Shown: positions 26,978 to 36,487, counted from the stretch's first letter. The stretch is 36,889 bases of DNA from Pseudomonas fluorescens (GCF_018614655.1 NZ_JAGGOG010000015.1:1-36889), one strand, 5' to 3'. The notes: generated by a model not told the origin, from the letters alone. Numbers and translations: made by a program.

Positions 26978-28396
26978 TCAGGCGCCGGGTTGCCAACCGC
27001 CACCCAGCGCCGTGACCAACCCGACACTCGCCTGCAACTGCCGCGTCTGCACCGCCTGCAACGTCCGCTGTGCCTGCAACGCGGCCGTCTGCGCCGTCAC
27101 CACATCCAGATAACTCACCGCACCGGCTTCATAGCTGTTCATCGCCAGTACCTGAGTGTGCTCCGCTGCATTCGCCGCGGCCTGTTCATCCAACGCTTCC
27201 TGCTGCAAATCCCGCAGTTGCGCCAGGTTGTCTTCCACCTCACGCACCGCCCGTAAAACCTGGCTGCGGTAATGGGCTGAAGCTTCTTCAAACTCGGCCT
27301 TGGCCTGGCGCTCGTTGGCACTCAAGCGTCCACCGTCGAAGATCGGCAGATTGACCAACGGCCCCAGTGCCCAGTACCGATTAGCCGCCGAGAACACGTT
27401 GCCGACGCCTTGGGTTTGCCCGCCAATCAGCCCGGTCAGACTGAAGTCCGGGTACCACGCCGCCTTGGCCACGCCGATGTTGGCGTTGGCTGCAAACACC
27501 CGCCGTTCCGCCGCAGCGATATCGGGCCGACGTTGCAGCAGGTGGCTCGGCAGTTGCTGTGGAATACCCGGCAACGCAATCAGTTGGTGGCTTGGCGGCA
27601 GTTGGAAGTTACTGGCTGACACGCCCACCAACTCACCCATCGCATGCTCGGTAAGGTTGCGCTGGCCACGCACGTCATCCAGTTGCGCCTCGGCTTCGGC
27701 CAGTTGGCTTTGCGCACGGGTCAGGTCCAGTTCCGAGGCGATCTGGCCCTCGTAACGGCTGCGGGTGAGTTGCAATGCCTGGCCGAAATCATCCAGGGAT
27801 TTGCTGAGAATCCGGCTCTGGGCATCCAGCCCGTTGAGCTGCACATACAACGTCGCCAGTTGATGTTGCAGGCTCAGACGCGCCACCGCCAGGTCATCGC
27901 CGGACGCCTGGGCCTGGGCGTCACCGGCCGCTACCTGGTTGCGGATCTTGCCCCACACATCCAGGTCGTAACTCAGGGAGAAACCGGCGGTGTTGCTGTT
28001 GTACACCGAAGGCTGCGTATCACCGCGCAGGGGCCGACTGTCCGACTGGCGCTGGCGCAACGGCTGCGCACTGGCAGTGATCTGCGGGAACAATCCAGCA
28101 TGCAATTGGCTGGCATACGCTTGGGACGCATCGAAATGCGCCAACGCCGCGGCCAAATCCGGATTGGCCTTCAACAGCTGTTGTTGCAGGTCATCCAGGC
28201 GCGGGTCCTGATACAGCAACCACCATTGCGGCGCCAGTTGGTCGGCGGGTTGCGCGCTGTGCCACGGGCCATCGCTGGTCTGTTCGCGGTACTGCGCCGG
28301 CAGGTCAATCGCCGGCACTGTGTAGCGGGGCGCCATCGAGCAGCCTTGCAGCGCCAGCAACACCAGCGCGGCGAGGGGTTTAAGCCTTGGGCGCAT
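26978..28396 (-). CDS. Outer-membrane factor of an RND efflux system (OprM/NodT family lipoprotein)
   Basis: A 472-residue outer-membrane channel. The start is the ATG at 28396, with GGAGG six bases upstream; this gives a lipoprotein signal with lipobox LQGC and Cys19. Two OEP repeats follow, with typical NPDLAAALAHFDASQAY and RRPDIAAAERRVFAANANIG. The trimer forms the tunnel across the outer membrane for the pump encoded upstream. Its start overlaps the adaptor gene by 17 bases. The C-terminus is complete (VTALGGGWQPGA). Confidence 0.92.
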   Translation of the reverse strand: MRPRLKPLAALVLLALQGCSMAPRYTVPAIDLPAQYREQTSDGPWHSAQPADQLAPQWWLLYQDPRLDDLQQQLLKANPDLAAALAHFDASQAYASQLHAGLFPQITASAQPLRQRQSDSRPLRGDTQPSVYNSNTAGFSLSYDLDVWGKIRNQVAAGDAQAQASGDDLAVARLSLQHQLATLYVQLNGLDAQSRILSKSLDDFGQALQLTRSRYEGQIASELDLTRAQSQLAEAEAQLDDVRGQRNLTEHAMGELVGVSASNFQLPPSHQLIALPGIPQQLPSHLLQRRPDIAAAERRVFAANANIGVAKAAWYPDFSLTGLIGGQTQGVGNVFSAANRYWALGPLVNLPIFDGGRLSANERQAKAEFEEASAHYRSQVLRAVREVEDNLAQLRDLQQEALDEQAAANAAEHTQVLAMNSYEAGAVSYLDVVTAQTAALQAQRTLQAVQTRQLQASVGLVTALGGGWQPGA

Positions 28397-29546
28397 GAGC
28401 ACCTCCGGCGTCGGCCAGTTGCACGAAGTCACCTTCACGCAGGGCATCCGGTGGGTTGTCGATCACACGGTCGGCGGGTTTGAGGCCCTGGTCGATCACC
28501 AGGCGTTCGCCCAGGTCCAGGCCGATGTGGATGTCTTGCAGGTGCACATGGTTGTTCGCATCCAGCACGGCAACCTGAGTGCCCTCGGCGCGGAAGATCA
28601 GCGAACTGGCAGGAATGCTGACGCCATGGGTATCCGCCGGAATCGGCAGGGTGGCTTCGGTGTAGTCTCCGGGCAGCAACTGGCCGTCGGGGTTATCGGC
28701 GATGAACTGGGCAAGCAGGGTGCCCGAGCGGCGGTCGATGGCGGTGGAGTCGCCCATCAACCGTGCGCTGAAGTGTTTGCCAGGATGCTCGGGGACCGTC
28801 AGTTGTGCTTCAAGCCCTGGGTGAATCACCGCTGCATAGTTCTGCGGCACCGGCACGTAGAGGCGTAGTTGATGGGTGTCGGCGATGTCGAACAGTTCCG
28901 GATCGCTGTCGCTGTCGGCCTTGATCAACTGGCCGATATCGGTGTTGCGCGCGGTGATGACGCCGGCGAATGGCGCGCGGATGGTCTTGTAGTCCTCCAG
29001 CGCCGAGAGCCGTGCATAGTCGGCTGCGGCCGCCTGGGCATTGGCTTTGGCAGCGGCGGCATTCGAGGTTTTTTCATCGGCTTCCTGACGGGACACCGAA
29101 TGGCTGGCCAGCAGGTTTTGCCAGCGGGTCGCGGTGGTTTGGGCCAGGCGCGCATTGGCCTGTTCCTGGATCAGCCGGGCGTGGGTCTGTGCCACTTGCT
29201 GATCAAGGTCGGGGCTGTCGATTTCGGCGAGGATCTGTCCGGCTTTGACGTGGGCGCCGATGTCGACTTTCCAGTCTTTCAGATAACCGCTGACCCGCGC
29301 ATGGATCGGAGCCTTGCTCCAGGCTTCCAGGTGTGCGGGCAAGCGCAGGGTGTCGCCCGCGACGTTTTGCTTGGGCTGGAACACCATCACTTGCGGTACT
29401 GCGGTGGTTTCGGTCCAGGCAGTAACGGCTTTTTCGTGCATTGTGCGGGCGTGCAGGCCGTTGGCGACCAACAGGGCGGCCAGGGTAAGGCCGCCGATAC
29501 CCATGAGCATCAGACGCTTGCGCGAGGGTTTGTGATCAGACGACAT
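28380..29546 (-). CDS. RND periplasmic adaptor (membrane fusion protein)
   Basis: A 388-residue adaptor. The start at 29546 (MSSDHKPSRKRLMLMG) has GGAGAAG upstream and gives a membrane anchor at about 12-30 rather than a lipoprotein signal. Lipoyl halves are visible at ARVSGYLKDWKVDIGAHV and TIRAPFAGVITARNTDIG, separated by a short Ala/Gln coiled coil, then a beta-barrel and membrane-proximal domain. It joins the RND pump to the outer-membrane factor. It overlaps both neighbours (11 bp with the pump gene, 17 bp with the channel gene), so all three are translated as one unit. Confidence 0.9.
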   Translation of the reverse strand: MSSDHKPSRKRLMLMGIGGLTLAALLVANGLHARTMHEKAVTAWTETTAVPQVMVFQPKQNVAGDTLRLPAHLEAWSKAPIHARVSGYLKDWKVDIGAHVKAGQILAEIDSPDLDQQVAQTHARLIQEQANARLAQTTATRWQNLLASHSVSRQEADEKTSNAAAAKANAQAAAADYARLSALEDYKTIRAPFAGVITARNTDIGQLIKADSDSDPELFDIADTHQLRLYVPVPQNYAAVIHPGLEAQLTVPEHPGKHFSARLMGDSTAIDRRSGTLLAQFIADNPDGQLLPGDYTEATLPIPADTHGVSIPASSLIFRAEGTQVAVLDANNHVHLQDIHIGLDLGERLVIDQGLKPADRVIDNPPDALREGDFVQLADAGGAHAPKA

Positions 29547-32500
29547 GTGAGGCTTCTCCAGCAACAGCGCGAGTGGGATGACGACCGTGGACCAGGCTGA
29601 AGACCACGGGAACAAACAGCAGGGTGGCGGTGGTGGCGAGGATCAGGCCACCGATGACTGCCCGGCCCAGCGGGGCGTTCTGTTCCTCAGACAAGGCCAG
29701 GGGTAGCATGCCGATGATCATCGCCAGCGCCGTCATGCACACCGGCCGGAAACGGGTGTAGCCGGCCTCCAGCGCGGCCTTCAAGGCATCGCCGTGTTCG
29801 GCCAGGCGCTCTCGACAGAAACTCACCACCAGGATCGAGTTGGCGGTGGCTACCCCCATACACAGAATGGCTCCCGTCAGCGCCGGCACCGACAGCGAGG
29901 TGCCACTGAGAAACAGCATCCACACGATCCCGGCGAGCGCCGCGGGCAGGGCGGTGATGATCACAAACGGGTCGACCCAGGATTGGAAGTTCACCACGAT
30001 CAACAGGTAGATCAGCACCACCGCGCCCAACAGGCCGAAGCTCAAACCGCTGAAGGCTTCGTGCAGGGCGTCGATCTGCCCGTGGAGGCTGATGGTCGCG
30101 CCTTTGGGGCGCATGGAGGCGGTGTCATCGAGGATTTTTTGCACGTCACGGGCGACGCCGCCGAGGTCGCGGCCTTGCACGTTGGCGTACAGGTCCAGGG
30201 TCGGTTCGATATTGTAGTGGGTGACCACCGCCGGGCTTTGCACGCGGGAAATGCTTGCCACGCCACCAAGGATTTGCGACTGCCCATCGGCACCGGTGAC
30301 CGGCAAGGCTTCCAGTGCCGGCAAGCTGTCGAGACGGTATTGCGGCGTCGCGGCGACGATCGAATAGGACACGCCGTTGGCCGGGTTAAGCCAGAAGGTC
30401 GGTGCTGTTTGCGAGCTGCCGGCCAGTGACGCGACCATGCTGTTGGTCACGTCGCGCTCGGTAATGCCCAGGCCATTGGCGCGCATGCGGTCGACGTTGA
30501 CTTGCAGCGACGGATAGCCGGTGGACTGTTGGATACGCAAGTCAGCAATGCCCGGCACATGTTGCAGCCGGCGTTCCAGCTCCAGGGCATAGGCACGGTT
30601 TTCTTCGTCACTGCGCCCGGAAATCTTCACGTCCAAGGGGGCTGGTGCGCCGAAATTGAGGATCTGGCTACTGATGTCCGCCGGCAAGAACGCGAAGTGG
30701 CTGCCGGGGAAACTTTCGGGCAGGGCTTCACGGAGTTTTTTCACGTAGTCGGCGGTGGGGCTGTGCTCGGCCTTGAGGCTGACTTGGATATCGCCGTCCT
30801 GCGGGCCGATAGTGCCGCTGCTGCTGTAGGCCATGTCGATCCCGCTCAAGGGAATGCCGATGTTATCGACGATGGTGTCCAGTTGTTCCGCCGGAATGAT
30901 CTCGCGGATACGTGCTTCGATTCGGTCAAAGGCGGCAGCGCTTTCCTCGATCCGCGTGCCTAAAGGCAGGCGTACATGCATCGCCAGCGCGCCGGCATCA
31001 GTGGCCGGGAAAAAGTCCTGGCCCAGGCTTGGCAGCAGCAGGAATGAGGCGAGGACGCAGGCCAGAAAACCGACGATAAAGCGTTTGCGATAACCCAGGG
31101 CCAGGGCCAGCAGGCCATGGTAAATATCGCGCACATTGGAGAAGCGGCGCTCGAAACCCTGCTGGAAATTCAATACCGCTTGCAGGGCTGCATGGCGCTG
31201 GGGTTTATGCTGTTCACCTTCGTGATGGTTGATGAATTCATCTTCCGGGTGATGTCCCGGGCCTGGCTCCGGCGCATGGGGTTTGAGCAGGTACATCGCC
31301 AGCGTCGGCACCAGTGTTCGCGACAGAATGAACGAACTGGCCATGGCAAAGATCACCGCCAGGGCCATTGGCCGGAACAGGTAGCCGGCGATGCCTTGCA
31401 GCATGAACATCGGCACAAACACGATGCAGATACACAGCAAGGATACGAACGCCGGGCCGACGATCTGTTTGGCGCCGTCGAGGATTGCGGTCTTAACCGC
31501 CTTGCCTTGCTCCAGGTGCCAGTTGATGTTCTCGATGGTCACCGTGGCGTCGTCCACCAGGATCCCCACCGCCAGCGCCAGCCCGCCGAGGGTCATGACG
31601 TTGAGGGTCTGGCCGCTGACTGCCAACAGGGCGATGGCTGACAATACGGCGAGGGGTATCGAGGCGGTGATGATCAAGGTCGAGCGCCAACTGCCCAGGA
31701 ACAGCAGGATCATCGCACTGGTCAGCAGCGCAGCGATGATGCCTTCCTGGGCAACGCTGCCCACCGATTGTTTGACGAATACCGACGCATCACCCAACAG
31801 CGAAGTCTTCAGCGACGGCGGCAGAGTTTCATTGATCCGCGGCAGCATCTGACGAATGCCATCGATGATCGACAGGGTGGAGATGCTGCCGTTTTTTAGC
31901 GCCGGCATCAGCACGGCGCGATGGCCGTCGACCCGCACAATGTTGGTCTGCGGAGGCGAGCCATCACGTACATGAGCCACTTGGCCGATGGTGATGATTG
32001 CGCCGTTGACGGTCTTGATCGGCAGGTCGTTCAGCTCATCAATGGCTTTGGGGCTGTTGTTGAGCAGGATCGTGTATTCGTTGGAGCCGAGTTTTGCGGT
32101 GCCCACCGGGATGATCTGGTTCTGCAAGGCCAGCGCGTTGCCCACGTCCTGGGCGGACAGACCCTTGGCGGCCAAGGCTTGTGGGTCGAGGTCAAGCGTG
32201 ATCTGGCGTTGTTTGCCGCCCATGGGAGTCGGCATGGCCAGGCCGGGCAGGGCGCTCAGGGGCAGGCGGATATTGTTCTGTACCAGGTCGCGGATCTTCG
32301 CCTCGGAGAGGGTCGGGCTGGAGAATGCCATCTGCAGGATCGGCACCGTGGAGGCGCTGTAGTTGAGGATCAGCGGTGGGGTGATGCCTGGCGGCATTTG
32401 CTTGAGTACGGTTTGTGACACCGCGGTGACTTGGGCGTTGGCGGTGCGGATATCCACGCCGGGCTGGAAGAAGATCTTCACGATGCCCATGCCCGGCAAC

Positions 32501-32757
32501 GACTGGGACTCGATGTGTTCGATGTCGTTGACCGTGGTACTCAGGGAGCGTTCGTAGGTGTAGATCACGCGGCCGGCCATGGCGTCCGGCGACAGGCCGT
32601 TGTACTGCCAGACCACCGCCACCACGGGGATGCCGATATCGGGGAATACGTCGGTGGGGGTACGCAAGGCCGCCATGGGCCCGATGATGCAGATGAAAAT
32701 CGCCAGCACGATAAACGTGTAGGGCTTGAGCAGTGCGGTCTTTACCAGCCCGAGCAT
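29536..32757 (-). CDS. RND multidrug-type efflux pump (inner membrane)
   Basis: A 1073-residue RND transporter. The start at 32757 (MLGLVKTALLKPYTF) has a perfect GGAGG seven bases upstream; longer in-frame starts add a non-family leader. There are twelve membrane helices with two large periplasmic loops. The proton-relay pair Asp402-Asp403 is in GILVDDATVTIEN. The helix-10 lysine of AcrB (in SAKNAI) is replaced by Ala (GVATANSIL, near residue 970). The central cytoplasmic loop is unusually His-rich (HAPEPGPGHHPEDEFINHH and on). Gene order pump-adaptor-channel differs from the usual adaptor-pump-channel. No regulator gene is adjacent. Substrate unknown. Confidence 0.92.
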   Translation of the reverse strand: MLGLVKTALLKPYTFIVLAIFICIIGPMAALRTPTDVFPDIGIPVVAVVWQYNGLSPDAMAGRVIYTYERSLSTTVNDIEHIESQSLPGMGIVKIFFQPGVDIRTANAQVTAVSQTVLKQMPPGITPPLILNYSASTVPILQMAFSSPTLSEAKIRDLVQNNIRLPLSALPGLAMPTPMGGKQRQITLDLDPQALAAKGLSAQDVGNALALQNQIIPVGTAKLGSNEYTILLNNSPKAIDELNDLPIKTVNGAIITIGQVAHVRDGSPPQTNIVRVDGHRAVLMPALKNGSISTLSIIDGIRQMLPRINETLPPSLKTSLLGDASVFVKQSVGSVAQEGIIAALLTSAMILLFLGSWRSTLIITASIPLAVLSAIALLAVSGQTLNVMTLGGLALAVGILVDDATVTIENINWHLEQGKAVKTAILDGAKQIVGPAFVSLLCICIVFVPMFMLQGIAGYLFRPMALAVIFAMASSFILSRTLVPTLAMYLLKPHAPEPGPGHHPEDEFINHHEGEQHKPQRHAALQAVLNFQQGFERRFSNVRDIYHGLLALALGYRKRFIVGFLACVLASFLLLPSLGQDFFPATDAGALAMHVRLPLGTRIEESAAAFDRIEARIREIIPAEQLDTIVDNIGIPLSGIDMAYSSSGTIGPQDGDIQVSLKAEHSPTADYVKKLREALPESFPGSHFAFLPADISSQILNFGAPAPLDVKISGRSDEENRAYALELERRLQHVPGIADLRIQQSTGYPSLQVNVDRMRANGLGITERDVTNSMVASLAGSSQTAPTFWLNPANGVSYSIVAATPQYRLDSLPALEALPVTGADGQSQILGGVASISRVQSPAVVTHYNIEPTLDLYANVQGRDLGGVARDVQKILDDTASMRPKGATISLHGQIDALHEAFSGLSFGLLGAVVLIYLLIVVNFQSWVDPFVIITALPAALAGIVWMLFLSGTSLSVPALTGAILCMGVATANSILVVSFCRERLAEHGDALKAALEAGYTRFRPVCMTALAMIIGMLPLALSEEQNAPLGRAVIGGLILATTATLLFVPVVFSLVHGRHPTRAVAGEASHVV

Positions 32758-32972
32758 GCCATAACCTCCAAAGGAGTGGGATTGCAAACCCCGGCAGTCT
32801 TGCCCGACCCACCTAACACGCACCTTTCAGCCAAGTGAAGGAAGTTTTAGGTAATGCCTGAAGATCCTTTCATACGTATTCATTTGTTCAACAATGCTGG
32901 GCGTAACAGGCTGGATACCGATCGGACGAGGCACCTTTTGCCCGTTCAATATTGTCCTTCTGGAGTTCTGCC

Positions 32973-33383
32973 ATGTCCCTCAAACCCTTGTTGTTGATCC
33001 CGGCCTTGAGTGCGGTCCTGCTGTTGTCGGCCTGCGCTGGTCCCATGCCGCAACCGGACCCGAGTGAAGCCTGGATCGGCCTGCAAGAGGAAGCGCCCAA
33101 CGACCTGATGGCCGAGCGGGTAGACGGTAAGCGCATTGATGATGGCCGCTACTTTGAAGTCAAACCTGGCGCCCATCGTCTCGACGTGACCCTGTTTGAA
33201 GAAGAGGCGGGCGACGACAATCAGCAGGACTGCCAGGGCCATGTCGACTACAGGAATTTCAAGGCCGGTGAGCATTACACCTTGGTGGAGTCAAGCCTGG
33301 GCACCACCGTACGGGCCGAACTGATGGATGGGCATGGCAAGGAAGTGGCGCATACCCAGGACTTCAATTGCATGCCGGGTTGA
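32973..33383 (+). CDS. Small putative lipoprotein
   Basis: A 136-residue protein starting at ATG 32973 with GGAG eight bases upstream. It has a lipoprotein signal peptide with lipobox LSAC and Cys21, followed by a Pro-rich linker. The body contains RVDGKRIDDGRYFEVKPGAH, reminiscent of the small beta-strand repeats that sense or decorate envelopes (PEGA-like), and two cysteines that could form a disulphide (QQDCQGHVDY, DFNCMPG). I do not recognise a named family. It diverges from the RND operon across 215 bp and is followed at once by a convergent small gene. Confidence 0.8.
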   Translation: MSLKPLLLIPALSAVLLLSACAGPMPQPDPSEAWIGLQEEAPNDLMAERVDGKRIDDGRYFEVKPGAHRLDVTLFEEEAGDDNQQDCQGHVDYRNFKAGEHYTLVESSLGTTVRAELMDGHGKEVAHTQDFNCMPG

Positions 33384-33390
33384 GGCAGGG

Positions 33391-33555
33391 TCAGGCGTGG
33401 TGGTGCATGGCGGGTTTGTGCGACTCCTCGGGTGCCGCAGGTTTTACCTGTGGAGGATGATGCCGGCGGGTGACTCGCAGTACACCCCACAGCATGGCGC
33501 CGGCCACCGAAAGCCAGCCGCATACCAGTAGGAAAATCGTTGTCGTCAGGCTCAT
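33391..33555 (-). CDS. Small His-rich single-pass membrane protein
   Basis: A 54-residue product. The start ATG at 33555 has a perfect AGGAGG six bases upstream, which argues that it is real. Residues 3-27 form one hydrophobic helix (TTTIFLLVCGWLSVAGAMLW); the remainder is a short basic, Pro-rich cytoplasmic or periplasmic tail ending HKPAMHHHA. The function is unknown. The His cluster could bind a metal. It ends seven bases from the convergent lipoprotein gene. Confidence 0.7.
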   Translation of the reverse strand: MSLTTTIFLLVCGWLSVAGAMLWGVLRVTRRHHPPQVKPAAPEESHKPAMHHHA

Positions 33556-33761
33556 GAGTGCCTCCTTTTGCCCTGTGCAGGGCACACACTGTCTGTTCAA
33601 TGGACAGTCTAGCTACTGGACCGTTGCGTGCTATTGACCAATGGTCGTGTGCGTCCAACTTGTTTGCTCTATGCCGGGCCATTTACTGCGGTTCAAGGCT
33701 ATACCCCGGTTCAAGAGCGTCCTATGATCAACGCCCACGTCGGCATTTGATCAAGAGAGTG

Positions 33762-34439
33762 ATGAAGTTGCGGTTACGGTCGAACGTTAAAACCTCCTGG
33801 CTGTTGGCAGTCTGTGTTCTGGGGCTGGCGGCCTGCGCCGGGCACCCGTCGAAAATCCAGGGCCTGCCGGAGCGGGTCGAGCTCAATGGCGTGGCGGGCT
33901 TCCGCACTGAGGCCTATCTGAGTGGTCCTTCTGCCTTGGCCAGCATGCTGTCCCAACAAGGCATTGTGATTACACCGGGGCTGCTGGATAAGCCGTTGCA
34001 TTTGCCGGGTGCCGAGGCGGACCTTGAGCGCAATATGCAGGTACTGGCCCGGGAGTATGGCCTGCTGGTCTATCCGCTGGATCCCAAGCTACCGGCGTTA
34101 TTGACGCAAGTGGCGGCCGGGTATCCGGTCATGGTACGGATTACCGAGGGTTCGACCTTCTGGTCCGGACCGCGTTACGCCGTGCTGGTGGGCTTCAACC
34201 AGCAGAAAGGCACGGTGTTGTTGCGTTCGGGGATGAATCGACGGCTGCTGATGGGCTTCAGTGCTTTTGAGTCCGCGTGGGAGAGTGCTGGTCATTGGGC
34301 GATCCTGGTCCAGCGACCAAGCCAATTGCCAGCCAACGTGGATACCCGGCGTTGGCAGCAAGCCGCCAGTGCTTTGGCCCAGGCAGGGCAGGAGCAGGCG
34401 GCGGCCCAGGCACTCAAGGTGCTGGCCACGAAACCATAA
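33762..34439 (+). CDS. C39-peptidase-like lipoprotein without catalytic residues
   Basis: A 225-residue protein with start ATG 33762 (AGAGAG upstream) and a lipobox LAAC (Cys25). The body follows the layout of bacterial C39-like peptidases: a conserved GP-AL-ML stretch, a middle helix (ERNMQVLAREYGLLVYPL), GYPVMVRI, and RYAVLVGFN-x-LRSG. Where active members have Cys in QCGPAAL, His in HYAVVVG and Asp in GYD, this one has Ser54, Arg138 and Asn146, so it is probably a non-catalytic binding protein. A C-terminal stretch of Ala/Gln helices resembles a single TPR. The comparison rests on memory of the family, not on an alignment. A terminator follows. Confidence 0.8.
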   Translation: MKLRLRSNVKTSWLLAVCVLGLAACAGHPSKIQGLPERVELNGVAGFRTEAYLSGPSALASMLSQQGIVITPGLLDKPLHLPGAEADLERNMQVLAREYGLLVYPLDPKLPALLTQVAAGYPVMVRITEGSTFWSGPRYAVLVGFNQQKGTVLLRSGMNRRLLMGFSAFESAWESAGHWAILVQRPSQLPANVDTRRWQQAASALAQAGQEQAAAQALKVLATKP

Positions 34440-34470
34440 AAAACGGCGCTCAAGGGCGCCGTTTTTTATT
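34438..34470. terminator. Bidirectional intrinsic terminator
   Basis: AAAAAACGGCGC-TCAAG-GGCGCCGTTTTTT, a strong hairpin with T-runs on both strands, between the convergent C39-like gene and pbpG. Confidence 0.9.
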
Positions 34471-34485
34471 GTGCTCGAAAACCTT

Positions 34486-35424
34486 TTAGCGCTCGGATGT
34501 CTGCACCACACCCTGACGGTTTTTCAAGTTCTTGTCAGCCTTATAGCGCAGGGCCACGTCTGGTACCGAGCCGCTCTTGCCGGTTTCAACCCAATTGCGA
34601 ATGCGGCTGGCATCGGCAAAGTGCGTGAATTTGCCGAACGCGTCGAGGATCACCAGCGACACCGGACGATTACCCATGCTTGTCACCAGCACCAGGCAGT
34701 GGCCAGCCTGGTTGGTAAAGCCGGTCTTGGTCAGCTTGATGTCCCAGTTGGCGCGGTTGATCAAGTGGTCGGTGTTGGAAAAACCCAAGGTGTAGTTGGG
34801 CTTGCGAAAGGCCACGGTTTTTTCCTTGGTGGTGCTCAGTTGGCTGAGCATCGGGTACTTGCGTGCGGCTGCCAGCAACTTGCTCAAGTCACGTGCCGTC
34901 GAGACGTTATGGATCGACAGGCCGGTGGGCTCGACATAGTGGGTGTTGGTCATGCCCAGCGCCTTGGCCTTGGCGTTCATTGCTGCAATAAAGGCTGCGT
35001 AGCCGCCCGGGTAGTGGTGGGCGAGGCTGGCGGCGGCGCGGTTTTCCGACGACATCAGGGCAATCAGCAGCATTTCTTTGCGCGGCATTTCGCTGCCGAT
35101 CTTGACCCGGGAGAACACACCTTTCATTTCCGGCGTGTCGTTGATGTTGATGTCGATGTATTCATCCATGTTCTGCTTGGCTTCCAGCACGATCAAGCCG
35201 GTCATCAGCTTGCTCACCGAAGCGATCGGCACGACCACGTCCGGGTTGCTGGAGTAGATGACCTTGTTGGTCTGCAGGTCCACCAGCATCGCACTGCCGG
35301 AGGCGATGTGCAGTTGCGAGGTGTCTCGAGGGGCAATAATGGTTTCGCTGGCGTCGACGTTGGCGCTGACGAATGTGCCTGTAAGTGCAAAAAATAGGCT
35401 GACGATAGAAAGACGAATTTTCAC
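34486..35424 (-). CDS. pbpG: D-alanyl-D-alanine endopeptidase PbpG (PBP7)
   Basis: A 312-residue periplasmic penicillin-binding protein of class C / S11. I chose a GTG start at 35424, which begins directly with a signal peptide ([19 protein letters not shown], cleaved near residue 25). A longer reading from a TTG at 35481 would add 19 non-signal residues and lacks a ribosome site. The active-site motifs are complete: Ser69-V-S-Lys72, Ser126-E-Asn128 and Lys233-T-Gly235. It cuts D-Ala-meso-DAP cross-links in peptidoglycan. The ribosome site for the GTG is weak, so start confidence is moderate. Confidence 0.92.
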   Translation of the reverse strand: MKIRLSIVSLFFALTGTFVSANVDASETIIAPRDTSQLHIASGSAMLVDLQTNKVIYSSNPDVVVPIASVSKLMTGLIVLEAKQNMDEYIDININDTPEMKGVFSRVKIGSEMPRKEMLLIALMSSENRAAASLAHHYPGGYAAFIAAMNAKAKALGMTNTHYVEPTGLSIHNVSTARDLSKLLAAARKYPMLSQLSTTKEKTVAFRKPNYTLGFSNTDHLINRANWDIKLTKTGFTNQAGHCLVLVTSMGNRPVSLVILDAFGKFTHFADASRIRNWVETGKSGSVPDVALRYKADKNLKNRQGVVQTSER

Positions 35425-35586
35425 GCGGATGAACTCGCTAAAAAGTAGGGATATACCGTTCTGCAACGGGCGTTCTGACAAATGACGTTACATTCTGGAA
35501 GTATGGATCAGAAATTGTCGAATGTGCTTCTAAAACCAGACGAAAGCCCTTAAAAACAAAGAAAAAAGTGATTTTTTTCCAGCCAA

Positions 35587-35617
35587 TAAAAAGCCCCGCC
35601 ATAAGGCAGGGCTTTTT
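35587..35617 (-). terminator. Intrinsic terminator of folD
   Basis: AAAAAGCCCCGCC-ATAA-GGCAGGGCTTTTT just after the folD stop. On the minus strand the stem (one mismatch) is followed by CTTTTTATT. Confidence 0.88.
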
Positions 35618-35632
35618 CAGAACCGCTGGTTA

Positions 35633-36487
35633 TTAGTCGTGCAGGGTTTCTGCCGCGTACAGCGTGTTTTCCAGCAGGCAGGCACGGGTCATCGGGCCAA
35701 CGCCGCCCGGAACCGGCGTAATCCAGCCGGCACGAGGCAGGGCGGTTTCATACACCACGTCGCCCACCAGTTTGCCGTCATCCTGACGGTTGATGCCCAC
35801 ATCAATGACGATAGCGCCTTCCTTGATCCATTCACCTTTCACCAGGCCCGGCTTGCCGGCGGCGACCACCACCAGGTCGGCGCGGCCGACATGGCCTGCC
35901 AGGTCTTTGGTGAAGCGATGGGTAACGGTCACGGTGCAACCGGCCAGCAGCAGCTCCATGGCCATCGGGCGACCCACGATGTTGGAGGCGCCGACAACGA
36001 CCGCGTCCAGACCGTAAAGATCAACGCCGGTGCTTTCCAGCAGGGTCATGATGCCCTTCGGGGTGCAAGGGCGCAGCAGGGGAATACGTTGGGCCAGACG
36101 ACCGACGTTATAAGGATGGAAGCCATCAACGTCTTTGTCCGGGCGGATGCGTTCCAGCAACCTGGACGCGTCCAGATGCTCTGGCAAAGGCAACTGCAGC
36201 AGGATGCCATCGATGCTCGGGTCGTCGTTGAGGCTGTCGATCAGGTCGGTGAGGGCCTGTTGGGTGGTATCGGAAGGCAAGTCATAGGCCTTGGAAATAA
36301 AGCCGACCTCTTCACAGTCTTTACGCTTGTGCGAGACATAAACCTGAGAGGCGGGATCGCTGCCGACCAGGATCACCGCGAGCCCCGGCGTGCGCAGGCC
36401 TTGCTGGCGACGCTCGGCGACACGTTTGGCGATCTGCTGGCGCAGGCTGGCGGCGATCGATTTGCCGTCGATAAGTTGTGCAGTCAT
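35633..36487 (-). CDS. folD: Methylenetetrahydrofolate dehydrogenase / cyclohydrolase
   Basis: A 284-residue bifunctional enzyme of one-carbon metabolism: NADP-dependent oxidation of 5,10-methylene-THF and hydrolysis to 10-formyl-THF. Tyr50 and Lys54 ([13 protein letters not shown]) form the cyclohydrolase centre, Asp121 lies in KDVDGFHP, and the nucleotide loop is GASNIVGRP (166-174). It ends with [18 protein letters not shown], the family signature. It is a housekeeping gene next to the tRNA cluster, as in other pseudomonads, and has its own terminator. Confidence 0.96.
   Translation of the reverse strand: MTAQLIDGKSIAASLRQQIAKRVAERRQQGLRTPGLAVILVGSDPASQVYVSHKRKDCEEVGFISKAYDLPSDTTQQALTDLIDSLNDDPSIDGILLQLPLPEHLDASRLLERIRPDKDVDGFHPYNVGRLAQRIPLLRPCTPKGIMTLLESTGVDLYGLDAVVVGASNIVGRPMAMELLLAGCTVTVTHRFTKDLAGHVGRADLVVVAAGKPGLVKGEWIKEGAIVIDVGINRQDDGKLVGDVVYETALPRAGWITPVPGGVGPMTRACLLENTLYAAETLHD

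Noticed and set aside
33634..33648. TTGACCA-A-TGGTCGT, similar to the RutR operator
   Set aside because: The spacer is one base instead of two, an outer position is wrong, and no pyrimidine gene is adjacent; it is kept only as part of the dyad cluster.
34261..35397. 378-residue open frame opposite pbpG
   Set aside because: pbpG has complete SxxK, SxN and KTG motifs on the other strand; this frame has none of its own and starts inside the C39-like gene.
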